Source: an uncultured Collinsella sp. (lineage in GTDB: Bacteria > Actinomycetota > Coriobacteriia > Coriobacteriales > Coriobacteriaceae). Taken from it: DNA of 5,503 nt. The stretch spans positions 1-5,503 of the forward strand of contig CALINZ010000121.1 in NCBI GenBank assembly GCA_938045085.1, read 5' to 3'. The notes beneath the pieces are model-generated. The model did no database searches. It was given only the letters and a program-made list of their open reading frames with translations, and had not been told where the DNA came from. Below, in pieces: positions 1 through 5,216 of this stretch. Every line of letters starts with the position of its first letter. Positions within the stretch are counted from its first letter, which is position 1. The translations under genes and the position numbers were made by a program.

Positions 1-481
1 CGCCGCCGGTAGGCATAAAGCGGTGACCGACAAACGGAGCGGCGAGAGCCTTGATGGTGTTGAGGCCGCCATACTGGGACGCGGGGAAGAACTTGGTGAC
101 CTTGAGACCCAGGTTCTCGGCGGCGGTAACCTCGGAGGGGGTCACGGTGCCGGGCAGCACGGGCAGGTCGATATCGATGCAGTGCTTCACGACGTCCTCG
201 TTGTAACCCGGGGAGACGATGAACTTGGCACCGGCGGCACGGGCCTGTTCAACCTGCTCGACAGTCAGGACGGTGCCAGCACCGACGCACATCTCGGGCT
301 CGGCCCCGGCAATGGCGGCGATGCACTCGGCGGCGCAGGCGGTGCGGAAGGTGACCTCGGCGGACTTCATGCCGGCTGCCATAAGGGCGTGGGCGAGCGG
401 AGCGGCGTCCTCGATCTTGTCGAGGACGACGACCGGCACGATACCCAGGGACTCAAGCGTGGTGTAGAACTGATCGAACAT
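1..481 (-). CDS. eda: KDPG aldolase (2-keto-3-deoxy-6-phosphogluconate aldolase), C-terminus cut off by the window edge
   Basis: This class I aldolase cleaves 2-keto-3-deoxy-6-phosphogluconate to pyruvate and glyceraldehyde-3-phosphate in the cytoplasm. It is the last step of the Entner-Doudoroff and hexuronate routes. The first 160 residues are present and about 50 C-terminal residues are missing, judged against a usual length near 210. Visible family motifs are VPVVVLDKIEDA (15-26), the EVTFRT segment (42-47) with the expected catalytic Glu42 and phosphate-binding Arg46, VGAGTVL (66-72), FIVSPG (87-92), KFFPAS (130-135) with the expected Schiff-base Lys130, and PTGG (157-160) at the edge. 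The ATG at 481-479 is supported by an AAAGGA ribosome binding site at 492-487. It lies 253 bases downstream of kdgK on the same strand, and the two enzymes catalyse consecutive steps. The gap is long and highly structured, so independent or attenuated expression is possible. E. coli Eda can also use 4-hydroxy-2-oxoglutarate; this is not testable here. Confidence 0.95.
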   Translation of the reverse strand, partial: MFDQFYTTLESLGIVPVVVLDKIEDAAPLAHALMAAGMKSAEVTFRTACAAECIAAIAGAEPEMCVGAGTVLTVEQVEQARAAGAKFIVSPGYNEDVVKHCIDIDLPVLPGTVTPSEVTAAENLGLKVTKFFPASQYGGLNTIKALAAPFVGHRFMPTGG

Positions 482-502
482 GATGTTCCTTTCGATGTGT
501 GG

Positions 503-516
503 CGCGCATGGGCGCG
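503..516 (-). repeat. Small GC hairpin just upstream of the eda ribosome binding site
   Basis: Read on the minus strand, CGCGC and GCGCG pair around a 4-base loop (CCAT). The stem is five G-C pairs and ends about 10 bases before the eda AAAGGA motif. It is the last of four inverted repeats in the kdgK-eda spacer and could affect ribosome access. On its own it is too short to be more than a possibility. Confidence 0.4.
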
Positions 517-531
517 TGATTGCCAAATGTG

Positions 532-612
532 CTGGTCAGGAGCCGATTTTGGATTGGTTATCGGAGGCACTGCTTGGGGTTCAAGCAATTCCAAAACCGG
601 CTGCTCGACCAG
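532..612 (-). repeat. Long imperfect hairpin in the kdgK-eda spacer
   Basis: On the minus strand, 612-590 folds back on 553-532. From the base upward it has six pairs (CTGGTC with GACCAG), one bulged G, two pairs, one C-C mismatch, and then thirteen continuous pairs that include one G-U wobble. The apical region contains a further 5-bp hairpin, GCTTG with CAAGC (586-582 and 576-572), around a 5-base loop. The G-U pair is compatible only with minus-strand RNA, where the opposite strand would have A-C. This suggests that the kdgK-to-eda transcript is the functional strand. No U-tract follows, so it is not a standard intrinsic terminator. It could be a leader RNA structure, an mRNA processing or stability element, or a dispersed palindromic repeat. 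Confidence 0.65.
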
Positions 613-663
613 TCATGTAGGGAATGCCGGGCAAAACCGGAATGGGACTGGTGGTTTTGCCCG
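608..663 (-). repeat. 11-bp perfect hairpin with potential pseudoknot partner
   Basis: An exact 11-base inverted repeat, CGGGCAAAACC (663-653) and GGTTTTGCCCG (638-628) on the minus strand, encloses a 14-base loop. The first half of the loop, ACCAGTC (652-646), is exactly complementary to GACTGGT (614-608) just downstream of the stem. This geometry would allow an H-type pseudoknot. The same downstream bases also form the base of the long hairpin at 612-532, so the two folds are mutually exclusive. The pairings are read directly from sequence; the RNA function is inference. Confidence 0.6.
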
Positions 664-680
664 ACCGGAGGAATCGGGGA

Positions 681-720
681 GCGGGCCGCAGGGGTATGGG
701 TATGGGAAACTGCAGCCCGC
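681..720 (-). repeat. 11-bp hairpin 14 bases after the kdgK stop
   Basis: On the minus strand, GCGGGCTGCAG (720-710) pairs with CTGCGGCCCGC (691-681) through eleven pairs, one of them a U-G wobble, around an 18-base C-rich loop containing a CCCATA duplication. It begins 14 bases beyond the kdgK stop codon. Its position suits an end-of-gene structure that protects or terminates the kdgK message. However, no run of T follows, so an intrinsic terminator is not supported. Confidence 0.55.
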
Positions 721-734
721 GGAATGGAGACGGA

Positions 735-1769
735 CTAGCGCGCGACGCGGGTGCCACCGTCGGCGGCGGATGCCACGGCTGCAATCTCGCCTGCGGTCAC
801 CAAGTTGGAATCGCCCTTGATGGTGAGTTTGAGGATCGAGGCTGCAATCGCGTAGTTGACGGCGTCCTGCGGGTCAAAGTCGTTGATGAGGGCATGGACG
901 AGGCCGGCGTTGAAAGCGTCGCCGGCGGCAACACCCTCGAGCACGTGTACGTCGTGAGCAGGGGAGAACCAGTGCTCGCCACTCTCGGCGTCAAAGAGCA
1001 TGCCCATCCAGATGGAGCGCTCGACGCAGGAGATGTTGCGAACGACCGAGGCAACCTTTTTGCAGCCGTACTCGGCGCAGATCTGGCGGGCCATCTCGAC
1101 GTAGGTGTCGCGCTCCTCGATGCCGTGGGCAAGGGAGCCAGAGACGCAGGTCATGCCAAGGCCGGCAGGCGCATCCTCGTCGTTGGCGATGCAGATGTCG
1201 ACGAGCGGCAGGAGTTCCTTCATGGTGGCCTGCGATTTCTCGGGCGACCACATCTTGCCGCGATAGTTCACGTCGCACACGGTGGTGATGCCCTTGGCGC
1301 GGCAGACGGCGAGCGCCTCCTTGCAGGCGGCGGCCATCTCGTCGGAGACGGCGGGGGTCACGCCGGAGAAGTAGAAGACATCGATGCCCTTGAGGATCTC
1401 GTCCCAGTCAAAAACATCGCGCCTGGCCATGTTGATGGCAGAGAACTTGCGGTCGTAGACGCAGCCGTTGCCGCGCTGCGAGGCGCCGACCTCAAACACA
1501 TAGGAGCCAAGACGGTCGCCCTGACGCACGACGCGCGTTGTGTCGACGCCGTAGGCCTTCAGCGAGCGCAGCGCGCACTCGCCTAGGCGGTTGGCCGGAA
1601 CAACGGAGACGTAAGCGGCCTTGTCGCCCTGGTAGGCCAGGGAAAGCGCAGTGTTGGCCTCGGCGCCGCCGTAGCGGACGTCAAACTCGGTTGCCTGCTC
1701 AATACGCAGGTGGTCTTTGGGCGAGAGTCTCATCATGATCTCGCCGAAGGTAAGAACCGTTTTACCCAT
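735..1769 (-). CDS. kdgK: 2-keto-3-deoxygluconate kinase, PfkB/ribokinase family
   Basis: The enzyme phosphorylates 2-keto-3-deoxygluconate with ATP to give KDPG, the substrate of the adjacent eda product, in the cytoplasm. The 344-residue protein has the PfkB family layout. An N-terminal sugar-binding half contains GGAEAN (34-39), which resembles PfkB signature 1. KdgK-typical stretches include GASQRGNGCVYDR (95-107), CDVNYRGKMWS (165-175) and the acidic IANDEDA (194-200). The C-terminal nucleotide and anion-hole motif is AAGDAFNAG (281-289), with Asp284 as the expected catalytic base. A late KGDSNLVT (318-325) also fits KdgK-like kinases. The usual GAGD or GGGD glycines are partly replaced (EGVAAGD), which is a mild oddity. 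The ATG at 1769-1767 was chosen because AAGGAG lies 10 bases upstream and the protein then begins directly in the first beta strand (KTVLTFGEIMMRLSP). An in-frame start 29 codons further upstream would run through the leader hairpin. Another PfkB sugar kinase is possible, but the eda neighbour favours KdgK. Confidence 0.9.
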   Translation of the reverse strand: MGKTVLTFGEIMMRLSPKDHLRIEQATEFDVRYGGAEANTALSLAYQGDKAAYVSVVPANRLGECALRSLKAYGVDTTRVVRQGDRLGSYVFEVGASQRGNGCVYDRKFSAINMARRDVFDWDEILKGIDVFYFSGVTPAVSDEMAAACKEALAVCRAKGITTVCDVNYRGKMWSPEKSQATMKELLPLVDICIANDEDAPAGLGMTCVSGSLAHGIEERDTYVEMARQICAEYGCKKVASVVRNISCVERSIWMGMLFDAESGEHWFSPAHDVHVLEGVAAGDAFNAGLVHALINDFDPQDAVNYAIAASILKLTIKGDSNLVTAGEIAAVASAADGGTRVAR

Positions 1770-1812
1770 GGTCGCGTAGCTCCTTCTTGCTCGTGCGTAC
1801 ACCTTTGATATG

Positions 1813-1870
1813 GCGTTGGCGCGCAGGTGCCAAGACGGTAGGGTGCGTCTTTGCACCTGCGTGCCAACGC
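1813..1870 (-). repeat. 25-bp imperfect hairpin in the kdgK leader
   Basis: Positions 1813-1837 and 1846-1870 are inverted copies of each other, matching at 23 of 25 positions around an 8-base loop. It lies in the presumed kdgK 5' untranslated region, between the divergent promoter region and the ribosome binding site, and ends 43 bases before the ATG. No U-tract follows on the minus strand, so a classical terminator is unlikely. It could stabilise the 5' end of the kdgK mRNA, act as a leader regulatory structure, or be a DNA palindrome bound by a protein. Confidence 0.7.
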
Positions 1871-1874
1871 TCGC

Positions 1875-1901
1875 CGAAATCGGTTTACGAAATCGGTTTC
1901 G
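1875..1901. promoter_or_regulatory. Tandem LacI-type operator-like sites
   Basis: The 12-base word CGAAATCGGTTT occurs twice, at 1875-1886 and 1888-1899. The second copy continues to CGAAATCGGTTTCG (1888-1901), a 14-base near-palindrome with a central CG and A-rich/T-rich arms, as is usual for LacI/GalR-family operators. The first copy has a degenerate right arm (TTTAC). The sites lie between the divergent kdgK and LacI-family genes. They sit just downstream of the inferred kdgK -10 and in the -35 region of the regulator's promoter, so one bound repressor could control both genes. Assignment to this particular repressor is inference. Confidence 0.6.
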
Positions 1902-1920
1902 TTTCGTGTTGTAGTATACT
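1892..1920 (+). promoter_or_regulatory. Candidate promoter of the LacI-family gene
   Basis: TATACT at 1915-1920 is a good -10 box. It is part of the palindrome AGTATACT (1913-1920), so the same bases can serve the opposite strand. No good -35 is present at 17 bases (ATCGGT at 1892-1897), and that position is occupied by the second operator-like sequence. Weak, autorepressed expression would fit a regulator gene. Confidence 0.4.
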
Positions 1921-1939
1921 CACCTACAGCGTTTTGCAA
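1913..1939 (-). promoter_or_regulatory. Candidate kdgK promoter
   Basis: On the minus strand TATACT (1918-1913) matches the sigma-70 -10 consensus at five of six positions. TTGCAA (1939-1934) is a possible -35 at a short 15-base spacing; GTTGCA one base further upstream gives 16. Transcription would start near 1906 and run directly into the operator-like sites and then the long leader hairpin. The -10 call is reasonable; the -35 is weak. Confidence 0.4.
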
Positions 1940-2004
1940 CCGAGATTTTTAAAAAAATGCCTAAAATGGCTCAGACCGCCGACAATTGGGAAACGGGGTG
2001 CGTT

Positions 2005-3027
2005 ATGGCGCAGATGAGAATCAAAGACATTGCCGCCGAGGCGGGCGTGAGCCCGGCCACGGTCTCGCGCTATCTCAACAACCGTCCCGGGCAAATGACC
2101 GAGGAGACCCGTGCCCGCATCGCGGCGGTTATCGAGCGCACTGGCTATCGCCCACGTGCCGCCGCGCGCAATCTGCGGAGCTCGCGTACCAACCTCATCG
2201 GCGTGATCCTGGCCGACATCGCCAACCCGTTCTCCAGCGCCATGCTCGAAGGACTTTCCGCTAGCGCCGCTGCGCGCGGCTGCTCGCTCATGACGGCCAT
2301 TAGCGGCAGCGACCCCGCCAAGGAGGCAGAGTCGCTCACCAGGCTTATCGATGCCGGCGTGGACGGCCTGGTCGTCAACACCTGTGGCGGCAATGACGAG
2401 GCGATCGCCGCGGCAGCGGGACGCCTGCCCGTTGTGCTGCTCGACCGCGACGTTGCCGACGGCGGTGTCGATCTGGTGACATCTAACAACCGTGAGCTGG
2501 TCGCTGGCTTGGTAGACGAGCTCGCCGCTGCGAGCTGTGAGCGCCTGTGCATGCTCACCGAGGCAAGCGACGACAGCCCCGTGCGTCGAGAGCGCGCCGA
2601 GGCTTTTGCCGACGAGCTTTCGCGCCGCGGTCTTGCGGGCGAGGTCGTTACCCTGGCCGATGGCGGTGCCACGGGCGTTGGCCGTTTGGACGAGACCATC
2701 CGCGGCTATGCAGGCAAAAAGCTCGGCCTCATTGCCGTCAACGGCCTGGTCTTCCTGCGCCTGACCGAGGCGCTGGCGCAGCTTGGTCCCTCGCTGCCGG
2801 CGGGGCTTAAGATCGCGACGTTTGACGACTACCCCTGGAACCATGTGCTCTTTGGCGGTGTGACCACGGCAGCGCAAGACACCATCACCATTGCCGAGCG
2901 CGTAGTCGAGCGCCTGTCCGAGCGCATCGACGTCGTTACCACCACGGTGGGCGAGGCCGCAAAGCTCGCCCCCAAGCGCATCGAGATCCCCGGCCACATC
3001 GAATACCGCGCATCGACCTCGCGCTAA
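2005..3027 (+). CDS. LacI/GalR-family transcriptional repressor, probable regulator of kdgK (KdgR-like)
   Basis: This 340-residue protein is a typical-length LacI-family repressor. The N-terminal helix-turn-helix is IKDIAAEAGVSPATVSRYLNN (residues 6-26). It is followed by the hinge helix region AAARNLRSSRTNLIG (52-66) and a periplasmic-binding-protein-like effector domain that begins at VILADIANPFSSAMLEG (67-83). That domain includes GVDGLVVN (118-125) and the C-terminal TFDDYPW (272-278). Start choice: the ATG at 2005 has GGGGTG at 1995-2000 and puts the HTH at the usual distance from the N-terminus. Upstream in-frame ATGs at 1957 and 1966 lack a ribosome binding site and would add a non-conserved tail. 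It is divergent from kdgK, and operator-like palindromes lie between them. By analogy with the LacI-type KdgR of Bacillus subtilis, the effector may be a KDG or KDPG-like sugar acid. Family assignment is firm; target and ligand are inference. Confidence 0.88.
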   Translation: MAQMRIKDIAAEAGVSPATVSRYLNNRPGQMTEETRARIAAVIERTGYRPRAAARNLRSSRTNLIGVILADIANPFSSAMLEGLSASAAARGCSLMTAISGSDPAKEAESLTRLIDAGVDGLVVNTCGGNDEAIAAAAGRLPVVLLDRDVADGGVDLVTSNNRELVAGLVDELAAASCERLCMLTEASDDSPVRRERAEAFADELSRRGLAGEVVTLADGGATGVGRLDETIRGYAGKKLGLIAVNGLVFLRLTEALAQLGPSLPAGLKIATFDDYPWNHVLFGGVTTAAQDTITIAERVVERLSERIDVVTTTVGEAAKLAPKRIEIPGHIEYRASTSR

Positions 3028-3080
3028 CCATTCGTTCGTGACTGCCTGTTCGCGCACGTTTTTTGAGCGCTTGATACGCT

Positions 3081-3096
3081 TTAACCCTGCGGAAAC
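3081..3096 (+). promoter_or_regulatory. Candidate GlnR box upstream of the glutamine synthetase-like gene
   Basis: TTAAC (3081-3085), six bases, then GAAAC (3092-3096) fits the a-site and b-site pair of the actinomycete GlnR operator, gTnAc-n6-GaAAc. Only the first G of the a-site is replaced. A second a/b pair, which is present in many strong GlnR sites, is not seen at the next 6-base interval. The box would lie around -52 to -37 relative to a start near 3133, a suitable position for activation. It is supported by the GlnR-like gene two positions downstream, but is not proven. Confidence 0.4.
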
Positions 3097-3097
3097 A

Positions 3098-3126
3098 TTT
3101 TTCTGCGATAGTATCTGCGATATAGA
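3098..3126 (+). promoter_or_regulatory. Candidate promoter of the glutamine synthetase-like gene
   Basis: TATAGA (3121-3126) is a reasonable -10 with a poor -35 (TTTTTC, 3098-3103), as often seen at activated promoters. An alternative -10 is GATAGT (3107-3112) preceded by TG as in extended -10 elements. The 8-base word CTGCGATA is repeated at 3103 and 3115 and produces this ambiguity. A start near 3133 gives a leader of about 29 bases. Confidence 0.3.
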
Positions 3127-3161
3127 CCAGTCGAAACCCGCCCGAAAGAAAGGGGAGCGAC

Positions 3162-4499
3162 ATGAACCAGCAGAACATCGATTACGTACTCCGTTCCGTA
3201 GAGCAGCGTGACATCCGCTTTGTGCGTCTGTGGTTTGTCGACATTCTCGGCCGCCTCAAGAACTTTGCCATTAGCCCCGAGGACCTCGAGGTCGCTTTTG
3301 AGGAGGGTATTGGCTTTGACGGCTCCGCCATCGAGGGCTTTGCCACGCCCGAGGAAGCTGACATGCTGGCGTTTCCCGATGCTTCGACCTTCCAGATTTT
3401 GCCGTGGCGCCCGAGCCACAACGGCGTCGCCCGCGTGTTCTGCGACGTGTGCACTCCCGATCGCAAGCCGTTTGCCGGCGACCCGCGCGATGCCCTGCGC
3501 CGCATGTTCCGCAAGGCCGAGAAAGCTGGCTATCTGCTCAACGTGGGCGCTGAGCTGGAGTATTACTACTTCCCCGACGAACACACCCCCGAGCCGCTCG
3601 ACAACGTGGGCTACTTCGATCTTTCGGTGAGCGATGCCGCCCGCGACCTGCGCCGCAACACGGTCCTCACGCTCGAGAAGATGTCCGTGCCCGTGGAGTA
3701 CACCTTCCACGCCGCCGGCCGCTCGCAGCACGGCATGAGCCTGCGCCACGCCGAGGCCCTGAGCATGTCCGACGCCATCACCACGGCCAAACTCATCATT
3801 AAGCAGCAGGCCTACGAGAGCGGTTGCCACGCCTCCTTTATGCCCAAGCCGTTGGCGGGCGAGGATGGCAGCGCCATGTTTTTGCATCAGTCGCTGTTCG
3901 ACCACGACGGCAACAACGTCTTTTGGGGCGAGGGCGACGAGAAGTACCATCTCTCCGACGTCGCCAAGCACTATATGGCCGGCATCCTGGCGCATGCCCG
4001 CGAGATCAGCGCCATCACCAACCCCACGGTCAACTCGTACAAACGCATCACCACGGGTGGCGACTCCGTGCCGCAGTATGCCACGTGGGGCCTGCGCAAT
4101 CGTGCGAGCATGGTCCGCATCCCGGTCTACAAGCCCGGCAAGCAGCTGTCCACGCGCATCGAGCTGCGCAGTCCCGACCCCATGGCCAACCCGTACCTGG
4201 TCAACGCCGTCACGCTGGCGGCTGGTCTGGACGGTATCGAGCGCAAGCTGGAGCTCCCGCCCGAGGCCACGGCCGAGACGCTCAAGCTCACCGACCGTCA
4301 GATGCTTGAGGCCGGCTACACGCCGCTGCCGCGCTCGCTCAAAGAGGCGCTCGACGTCTTTGAGGATTCGCAGTTTATGAAGGATGCCCTCGGCGAGCAC
4401 ATTCACAGCTTCTTCCTCAAAAAGAAGCGTAACGAGTGGCATAAGTTTGAGTCCACGATCACCGAGTGGGAGATCAAGCATTATCTGGCGAACTCCTAA
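3162..4499 (+). CDS. Glutamine synthetase type I-like protein with altered active-site residues
   Basis: A canonical enzyme of this family makes glutamine from glutamate, ammonia and ATP. The 445-residue length equals that of GSI-alpha enzymes, and the C-terminal region has no obvious adenylylation motif. The beta-grasp domain holds FDGSAIEGF (52-60) with Asp53 retained. The catalytic domain retains the E-x-E pair Glu131/Glu133, FMPKPL (226-231), NPTVNSYKR (287-295), RNRASMVRIP (312-321) and RIELRSPDP (332-340). Aligned by eye to Salmonella GlnA, Glu212 becomes Ala184 (HHEV to FHAA), Glu220 becomes Gly191 (QHE to QHG), His269 becomes Phe240 (GMH to AMF) and Glu327 becomes Asp301 (GYEAP to GGDSVP). 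The B. subtilis feedback residue Arg62 corresponds to Thr62. Loss of ligands from both metal sites argues against ordinary synthetase activity; a regulatory pseudoenzyme or another gamma-glutamyl ligase is possible. The GGGGAG site at 3152-3157 supports the ATG. A GlnR-like gene follows after 50 bases and is probably cotranscribed. Fold is certain; activity is doubtful. Confidence 0.88.
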   Translation: MNQQNIDYVLRSVEQRDIRFVRLWFVDILGRLKNFAISPEDLEVAFEEGIGFDGSAIEGFATPEEADMLAFPDASTFQILPWRPSHNGVARVFCDVCTPDRKPFAGDPRDALRRMFRKAEKAGYLLNVGAELEYYYFPDEHTPEPLDNVGYFDLSVSDAARDLRRNTVLTLEKMSVPVEYTFHAAGRSQHGMSLRHAEALSMSDAITTAKLIIKQQAYESGCHASFMPKPLAGEDGSAMFLHQSLFDHDGNNVFWGEGDEKYHLSDVAKHYMAGILAHAREISAITNPTVNSYKRITTGGDSVPQYATWGLRNRASMVRIPVYKPGKQLSTRIELRSPDPMANPYLVNAVTLAAGLDGIERKLELPPEATAETLKLTDRQMLEAGYTPLPRSLKEALDVFEDSQFMKDALGEHIHSFFLKKKRNEWHKFESTITEWEIKHYLANS

Positions 4500-4549
4500 T
4501 CGCGCTGGCTTGTTCCAGTACGATTGAGCTCATTTCCTTGGAGGCCGAT

Positions 4550-5212
4550 ATGTCCGAAAAGAGTGCCCTGTTCATGGCGCGCACGACGCGCTTCCACGAG
4601 TTTGCCCGTAGCCTGACGACCACCCTGGGTGTCGAGGTGAGCCTGGCAACCCCCGATTCGCCGACTGCGGCGCACGACTTTGACCTGCTGATTCTCGACT
4701 CCGATGGCATCCGCAGCGACCGCATCGATCAGATTGCCAAGTGGCTTGACGATCGCGGCGGTGTCCCCATGCTGGTGATTGTCGATGACGAGGCGCTCGG
4801 CACCCTGCGCCTGCCCAATCACGCGCATGCCGACTTTGTATGCCCCACGGCAACGCCCAACGAACTCAAGGCTCGCGCGCAGCGTCTGATGGGCGAGGAG
4901 GAGACCGTCGCCGCCGACGATGTACTCAACATTGACAACCTCGAGATTAACCTGGCTACCTACCAGGTGACGCTCGATAACGAGCCCATCGATCTGACGC
5001 TGATGGAGTACTCGCTGCTGAGCTTTTTGGCGACGCATCCCAACCGTGCCTACAGCCGCGAGGTGCTGCTGCACCGCGTGTGGGGCTTTGAGTACTGCGG
5101 CGGCACGCGCACCGTCGACGTGCACATTCGACGCATCCGCTCCAAGGTGGGCCCGCAAATCGCGGCACACATCACCACCGTCCGCGGCGTTGGTTATCTG
5201 TTTAAGGATTAG
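4550..5212 (+). CDS. OmpR-family orphan response regulator resembling actinobacterial GlnR
   Basis: The 220-residue protein has a divergent N-terminal receiver-like domain (about 1-115) and a C-terminal OmpR/PhoB winged helix (about 125-220). The DNA-binding half is well conserved: IDLTLMEYSLLSFLATHPNRAYSR (147-170), LLHRVWG (173-179), GGTRTVDVHIRRIRSKVG (184-201) and TTVRGVGYLF (209-218). The GGTRTVDVH segment closely recalls Streptomyces and Mycobacterium GlnR as I remember them. The receiver half keeps an Asp at the end of strand 3 (LILD, Asp50) but lacks the N-terminal acidic pair (ALFMARTT instead of a DDE-type motif). It also has no clear Lys at strand 5 (FVCPTATP). This fits the atypical receiver of GlnR, thought to dimerise without phosphorylation. 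No histidine kinase gene is adjacent. GGAG at 4540-4543, six bases before the ATG, decides the start; an upstream in-frame ATG at 4466 lies inside the preceding gene. It likely controls nitrogen genes, including its own operon. The family is sure; the GlnR role is likely but unproven. Confidence 0.87.
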   Translation: MSEKSALFMARTTRFHEFARSLTTTLGVEVSLATPDSPTAAHDFDLLILDSDGIRSDRIDQIAKWLDDRGGVPMLVIVDDEALGTLRLPNHAHADFVCPTATPNELKARAQRLMGEEETVAADDVLNIDNLEINLATYQVTLDNEPIDLTLMEYSLLSFLATHPNRAYSREVLLHRVWGFEYCGGTRTVDVHIRRIRSKVGPQIAAHITTVRGVGYLFKD

Positions 5213-5216
5213 ATTT

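Noticed and set aside
23..820. Long plus-strand open frame opposite eda
   Set aside because: It is antisense to a clear KDPG aldolase, its composition is a Gly/Asp-rich shadow of GC-rich codons, and no ribosome binding site or domain is evident.
624..1586. Plus-strand open frame of 320 codons opposite kdgK
   Set aside because: The minus strand encodes a full PfkB kinase with motifs in order. The opposite frame is Gly/Ala/Val-rich without recognisable motifs, as expected from third-position GC bias.
1770..1856. Upstream start extending kdgK by 29 residues
   Set aside because: The extension is basic and non-conserved, would translate through the leader hairpin, and AAGGAG fits the internal ATG.
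1957..2004. Upstream start for the LacI-family protein at 1957 or 1966
   Set aside because: There is no Shine-Dalgarno sequence before either ATG (1957 follows an A-run), and the added residues are absent from the family's usual N-terminus.
1924..3057. Minus-strand open frame of 377 codons opposite the LacI-family gene
   Set aside because: It overlaps a complete repressor with a textbook HTH. The antisense translation shows no domain.
3037..3064. Possible terminator after the LacI-family gene (CGTG/CACG followed by six T)
   Set aside because: The stem is only four pairs with a 14-base loop, too weak to claim as a terminator even though the T-run is good.
3133..3148. GAAAC-n6-GAAAG in the leader of the GS-like gene as a second GlnR half-site pair
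   Set aside because: There is no a-site (GTnAC) at the required spacing, and the purine-rich stretch is explained by the ribosome binding site.
3081..4481. Minus-strand open frame of 466 codons opposite the glutamine synthetase-like gene
   Set aside because: It is longer than the real gene but is a codon-bias shadow. The plus strand has GSI motifs across its full length and a good ribosome binding site.
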